A stretch of DNA of 64,000 nt from VXNE01 sp965217825 (GTDB lineage: Bacteria > Pseudomonadota > Gammaproteobacteria > Pseudomonadales > Azotimanducaceae): the NCBI GenBank assembly GCA_965217825.1, contig OZ244571.1, positions 434,001-498,000 of the forward strand, given 5' to 3'. Position numbers and translations under genes: made by a program. Below the pieces are notes generated by a model that saw only the letters and a list, made by a program, of their open reading frames with translations, was not told the origin of the DNA and searched no databases. Shown piece by piece: positions 61,113-64,000 of this stretch. The first letter of the stretch is position 1. Each line of letters opens with the position of its first letter.

Positions 61113-61453
61113 TGTCCTGCAGTCGTTGAAGTTGTTGGCGAAGCATTCAGCTTCCGTTTCGCCGTGCTTTGCCGGCCAGGTAGTAAAGTACCCAATGTCT
61201 ATGACAACTCTCCCATCCCATTTGAATTCGGGGGGGTTACCCCTCGGACTTGCTGCTCCTTTTTAGCACAAGGGTCATTCGCGAACAAACGCCCAACGGG
61301 GTTCTGAGCGGAAGATGGGGGATTCGAACCTAAAACAATGTACGGTTCGCGATGGAGCCGATGCGGCACACGATGGCAAGGCGCCAGGCCAAATCTCCGG
61401 AGAGCCTTGGGTGTACGATTTGCCCAATTCATGCGTCGACCTCGACGATCTCT

Positions 61454-62704
61454 ATGCGCGTCATCTACAACCTGCTGCTGCTGCTGGCCCTGCCGTTTGT
61501 CTGGCTACGCCTGTTCGCGAGGGCCAGGAGCGAGCCCGCTTACTCCGAGCGACGCGCCGAACGCTGGGGACGCGTTCCCGCAAGCGTGGGACGGGACGTG
61601 GTCTGGTTCCACACGGTTTCCGCGGGGGAGGCGATCGGAGCGGCACCCATGATTCGCGCGCTCAAGGCACGTTTGCCTGAGCAGCGGTTCCTGGTGACGA
61701 CCATGACGCCGGCCGGCAGCGCGCAGGTGGTCGAGCGGCTGGGCGACATCGTCGACCACTGCTACGCGCCCTACGACTTTCCCTGGGCCGTGGCCCGGTT
61801 CCTGTGGCGCGTCGAGCCACGAGCGCTGGTGTTGATGGAAACCGAACTGTGGCCGAACATCATTCGTGGCGCCAAGAGGAGTGGCGCGCGTACATCCCTC
61901 GTCAACGCCCGTCTGTCGGAACGATCAGCGCGCCGCTATGCCCATGTCTCGGGTCTGACGCGCGCCATGCTGCGGGACGTCGATCACCTGTTCTGCCAGT
62001 ACCCGGAAACGGCGCGTCGGTTCGAAGCGCTCGGAGCGGACAAGGCCCGGCTGGAAGTTACCGGCAGCATCAAGTTCGATCTGGACATCCCGCCCGATCT
62101 CGACAGCGAAGTCGCGCGTCTGCGCCGCGTGTGGGGGCCCGCATGGATCGCGGGTAGCACCCATCCCGGCGAAGAAGAGGTCGTGCTCTCGGCCCACGCG
62201 GAACTGCTGCACCGGTTTCCGAACCTGCTGCTCGTGCTCGTTCCGCGGCACCCCCGGCGTGCCGATGACGTGGCCGCGTTGTGCGTCCGGGTGGGACAGT
62301 CGCCTGCCCGCTTGTCGGGCAGCCCGTCTAGCGAGAAGAAGCCGAACGTACTGATCGTCGATGTGATGGGCCAACTGCTGTATTGGTACGGAGTCGCGCA
62401 GGTCGCCTTCCTCGGCGGCAGCCTGGTGCCCGTGGGTGGACACAACCCCATCGAAGCGGCGGTCCATGGCACCCCGATGCTGATGGCCCGCTACCGCTTC
62501 AATTTCGCCGAGATCACCCAACAGTTCGCAGACGCTGGCTGCCTGGCCTCGGTCGATGCGGACAGCCTGGCCGGCGCGGTCGCGGATCTCCTCGCCGACC
62601 CAGAGCTACGCGCCACCCAAGGCCGCGCTGCGCGCGAAGTGGTCGAAGCAAACCGCGGCGCGAGCGACAAACTGCTCGCGCGGTTGGAGGAAATCATCTC
62701 TTAG
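61454..62704 (+). CDS. waaA: 3-deoxy-D-manno-octulosonic acid (Kdo) transferase
   Basis: The ATG at 61454 gives 416 residues. It has an N-terminal membrane anchor (VIYNLLLLLALPFVWLRLF), then ERWGRVP, WFHTVSAGEAIGAAP, and LVTTMTPAGSAQVVERLGD. METELWPNII is present. C-terminal features are AGSTHPGEEE, VPRHPRR, and FLGGSLVPVGGHNPIEAAVHG, all classic for WaaA. It adds Kdo to lipid A precursor at the inner membrane. Its 3' end (ANRGASDKLLARLEEIIS) is mirrored by a diverged copy at 63827-63889 beyond the LLM gene. Confidence 0.95.
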   Translation: MRVIYNLLLLLALPFVWLRLFARARSEPAYSERRAERWGRVPASVGRDVVWFHTVSAGEAIGAAPMIRALKARLPEQRFLVTTMTPAGSAQVVERLGDIVDHCYAPYDFPWAVARFLWRVEPRALVLMETELWPNIIRGAKRSGARTSLVNARLSERSARRYAHVSGLTRAMLRDVDHLFCQYPETARRFEALGADKARLEVTGSIKFDLDIPPDLDSEVARLRRVWGPAWIAGSTHPGEEEVVLSAHAELLHRFPNLLLVLVPRHPRRADDVAALCVRVGQSPARLSGSPSSEKKPNVLIVDVMGQLLYWYGVAQVAFLGGSLVPVGGHNPIEAAVHGTPMLMARYRFNFAEITQQFADAGCLASVDADSLAGAVADLLADPELRATQGRAAREVVEANRGASDKLLARLEEIIS

Positions 62705-62707
62705 GGA

Positions 62708-63778
62708 CTATTGGCCCGCTCTCATCCTCTCGATCACGTCCCTGGAGAACGCCCTGTACACGCCGCGCGCGTTGCCGCCTGGTGGAATGAAGCAGATCGC
62801 ATCAAGCCCCTCTGCTTCCAACCCCTTGAGCCGCTCGATGATCTCATCGGGCTCACCCACGATGCCGAAAGCTCTCACCACTTCCGGCGTGATGAACCGT
62901 GCCTCGTCTGCGTCGATGTAACTGTAGTGGCTCTGGTGGAGCATCTGGTGCCGGTGTTTCGCGTCGCGCGACTCGTGAAAGGCAAGGTAGTCTTCCCAGA
63001 TCGGGCGCACGTAAGCCGGCGGCTCGATTCCAACATCCCGGGCGGCGTCCACGAGGTAGTGCACATTCGCCATGATGGACGGGCCCAATTGTTCGACCAC
63101 CCGCCGGGAGTCCAGGGCCTCGCCAGGTTCCAACACCATCAGGTTGACCAGCGCGCTGGCATGGAATTGATCCAGCGCGCGACCGGCGCGTTCTGCCCCG
63201 AGGCGTACGTTCGCGAGCGCCTCGGTAATGCTGCCGCCGCGTGGGATGCCAGTAATCAAGCCATCCCCCAGCTCACCGGCAAGCGCCTGCGCGCGGGGAC
63301 CAAAGCCGCCAATGTGGATCGGTATGGGGCCGCTCAGATCGTAATTACCCTGGCCCTCTCGCTGGAATCGGATTGCATGCGTGTCGCCGTTGTCGGTGTA
63401 TTCGACTTCCTCACCGCGCAGTAATCCCCGCACCAGTCGAATGTACTCGGCAAAAGGTTTTATCCGCATGGGCGCTCGCCCAAGCGTCCGCATCGCCGTA
63501 TTCCCCGTGCCGATGCCGAAAAAGACGCGTCCCGGTGCGAGCTGACTTATCGTGGCGATGCCGTTGGCCATATCTGGCGCGCTGCGCAGGCCCGGTATCG
63601 CGACACCGGTACCAATGCGTATTCGGTGAGTGCGCTGCGCTATCAATGCGAGGGTCGCCCAGGGATTGGATGCCAGCATGGGCGAGTCGCCGACCCAGCA
63701 AAAGTCGTAGCCGAGTTCTTCCGCCTCGCCGACGAAATCGACACGGGCGACACGTCCGCAAGACACGCCGAATTCCAT
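62708..63778 (-). CDS. LLM-class flavin-dependent oxidoreductase
   Basis: The 356-residue protein starts MEFGVSCGRVARVDFVGEAEELGYDF and has FCWVGDSPMLASNPWATLALIAQRT, IRIGTGVAIPGLRSAPDMANGIATISQLAPGRVFFGIGTGN (by segments) and GPIPIHIGGFGPRAQALAGELGDGLI. This fits the LLM/F420 group. It lies between the end of waaA (3 bp away) and a second copy of the waaA 3' end, so it was probably inserted there. Substrate and cofactor are not evident. Confidence 0.9.
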   Translation of the reverse strand: MEFGVSCGRVARVDFVGEAEELGYDFCWVGDSPMLASNPWATLALIAQRTHRIRIGTGVAIPGLRSAPDMANGIATISQLAPGRVFFGIGTGNTAMRTLGRAPMRIKPFAEYIRLVRGLLRGEEVEYTDNGDTHAIRFQREGQGNYDLSGPIPIHIGGFGPRAQALAGELGDGLITGIPRGGSITEALANVRLGAERAGRALDQFHASALVNLMVLEPGEALDSRRVVEQLGPSIMANVHYLVDAARDVGIEPPAYVRPIWEDYLAFHESRDAKHRHQMLHQSHYSYIDADEARFITPEVVRAFGIVGEPDEIIERLKGLEAEGLDAICFIPPGGNARGVYRAFSRDVIERMRAGQ

Positions 63779-63826
63779 TAGTTCTCCTCCTTATCCGTTG
63801 GACCTGGCCCCCGGGAAGCATCCAAC

Positions 63827-63889
63827 GCGAACCGTGGCGCGAGCAACAAACTGCTCGCACGGCTCGAGGAGATCACAGCGCTGGAATAA
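63827..63889 (+). pseudogene. Displaced waaA 3'-end fragment
   Basis: This reads ANRGASNKLLARLEEITALE then stop, matching the waaA C terminus (ANRGASDKLLARLEEIIS). The differences are mostly third-codon changes, so it is a diverged relative and not a fresh duplication. It has no start. It overlaps the 3' end of the convergent partial gene, as the original waaA end would have. Confidence 0.7.
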
Positions 63890-64000
63890 CGCGGACGACC
63901 GGGTTCGACGGGTCGGTATAGTCTGCCAGCTCGCGGATATCCTGCTCCTCGATCGACCCCGCGCTCAGTTTGAGCTGGAGCATGTCGAGCACATAGTTGT
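63873..64000 (-). CDS. Unknown protein, C-terminal part
   Basis: The minus-strand frame enters from the right edge and ends at a TGA at 63873-63875. The 41 visible residues end IEEQDIRELADYTDPSNPVV and RVIPAL. The sequence looks coding but the family is not recognised. The gene is convergent with the displaced waaA end and overlaps it by 17 bp. Confidence 0.55.
   Translation of the reverse strand, partial: NYVLDMLQLKLSAGSIEEQDIRELADYTDPSNPVVRVIPAL

Overview
The window is GC-rich chromosomal DNA, densely packed with genes on both strands. It most likely comes from a gammaproteobacterium: it carries RNase T, a long DUF349 protein, a PhoP/PhoQ-like pair, WaaA (Gram-negative lipid A core) and a class I nrdA-nrdB pair. 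Four flavin-dependent LLM oxidoreductases, two phytanoyl-CoA-dioxygenase-like proteins, a CaiB-type CoA transferase and a sulfatase relic would suit a marine or host-associated lineage, but that is only an inference.

Layout. 1-10.3 kb: the end of an M16 peptidase, a glycine-zipper envelope protein, a PhoPQ-like two-component system, two stand-alone TIR proteins, a DUF349 protein, a CDGSH protein, a hydrolase and a CNT nucleoside transporter. 10.3-13.2 kb: a D12-class adenine methylase and IS copy 1. 13.2-19 kb: nrdB and nrdA. nrdA holds a 382-residue intein and has an NrdR box upstream. 19-26.3 kb: glpK and an exported Pcm-type methyltransferase. Its last 38 bp occur three times as direct repeats, bracketing two cargo units with AbiE-type toxin-antitoxin genes. 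26.3-34.5 kb: rnt, a GrpB-like gene, argG, a sulfatase pseudogene, a PadR/HAAS pair and oxidoreductases. 34.7-39.3 kb: a GHKL ATPase with an Ig-like segment, facing a NYN-domain gene split by IS copy 2. 39.5-47.1 kb: an aldolase/amidohydrolase/PhyH/Gfo-Idh-MocA catabolic group, CsgG-like, lactonase-like and Nudix genes. 47.3-50.7 kb: HipB with a truncated HipA, an intact AbiE system and tRNA-Asn. 50.8-55 kb: envelope proteins and a candidate type II restriction-modification pair (C5 methylase plus GIY-YIG nuclease). 55-59.9 kb: a MacAB-like exporter and a CoA transferase. 60-64 kb: LLM oxidoreductases around waaA, whose 3' end is also duplicated on the far side of one inserted gene.

The main unifying observation is accessory DNA placed exactly at the 3' ends of housekeeping genes (pcm twice, waaA once). 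In each case a diverged copy of the gene's 3' end is left on the far side, and no recombinase is visible nearby. Defence or conflict functions are numerous: TIR proteins, three AbiEii-like nucleotidyltransferases (one frameshifted), HipBA, a candidate RM pair, an apparently solitary adenine methylase, and the GHKL ATPase/NYN pair. Several are broken, which suggests repeated gain and decay.
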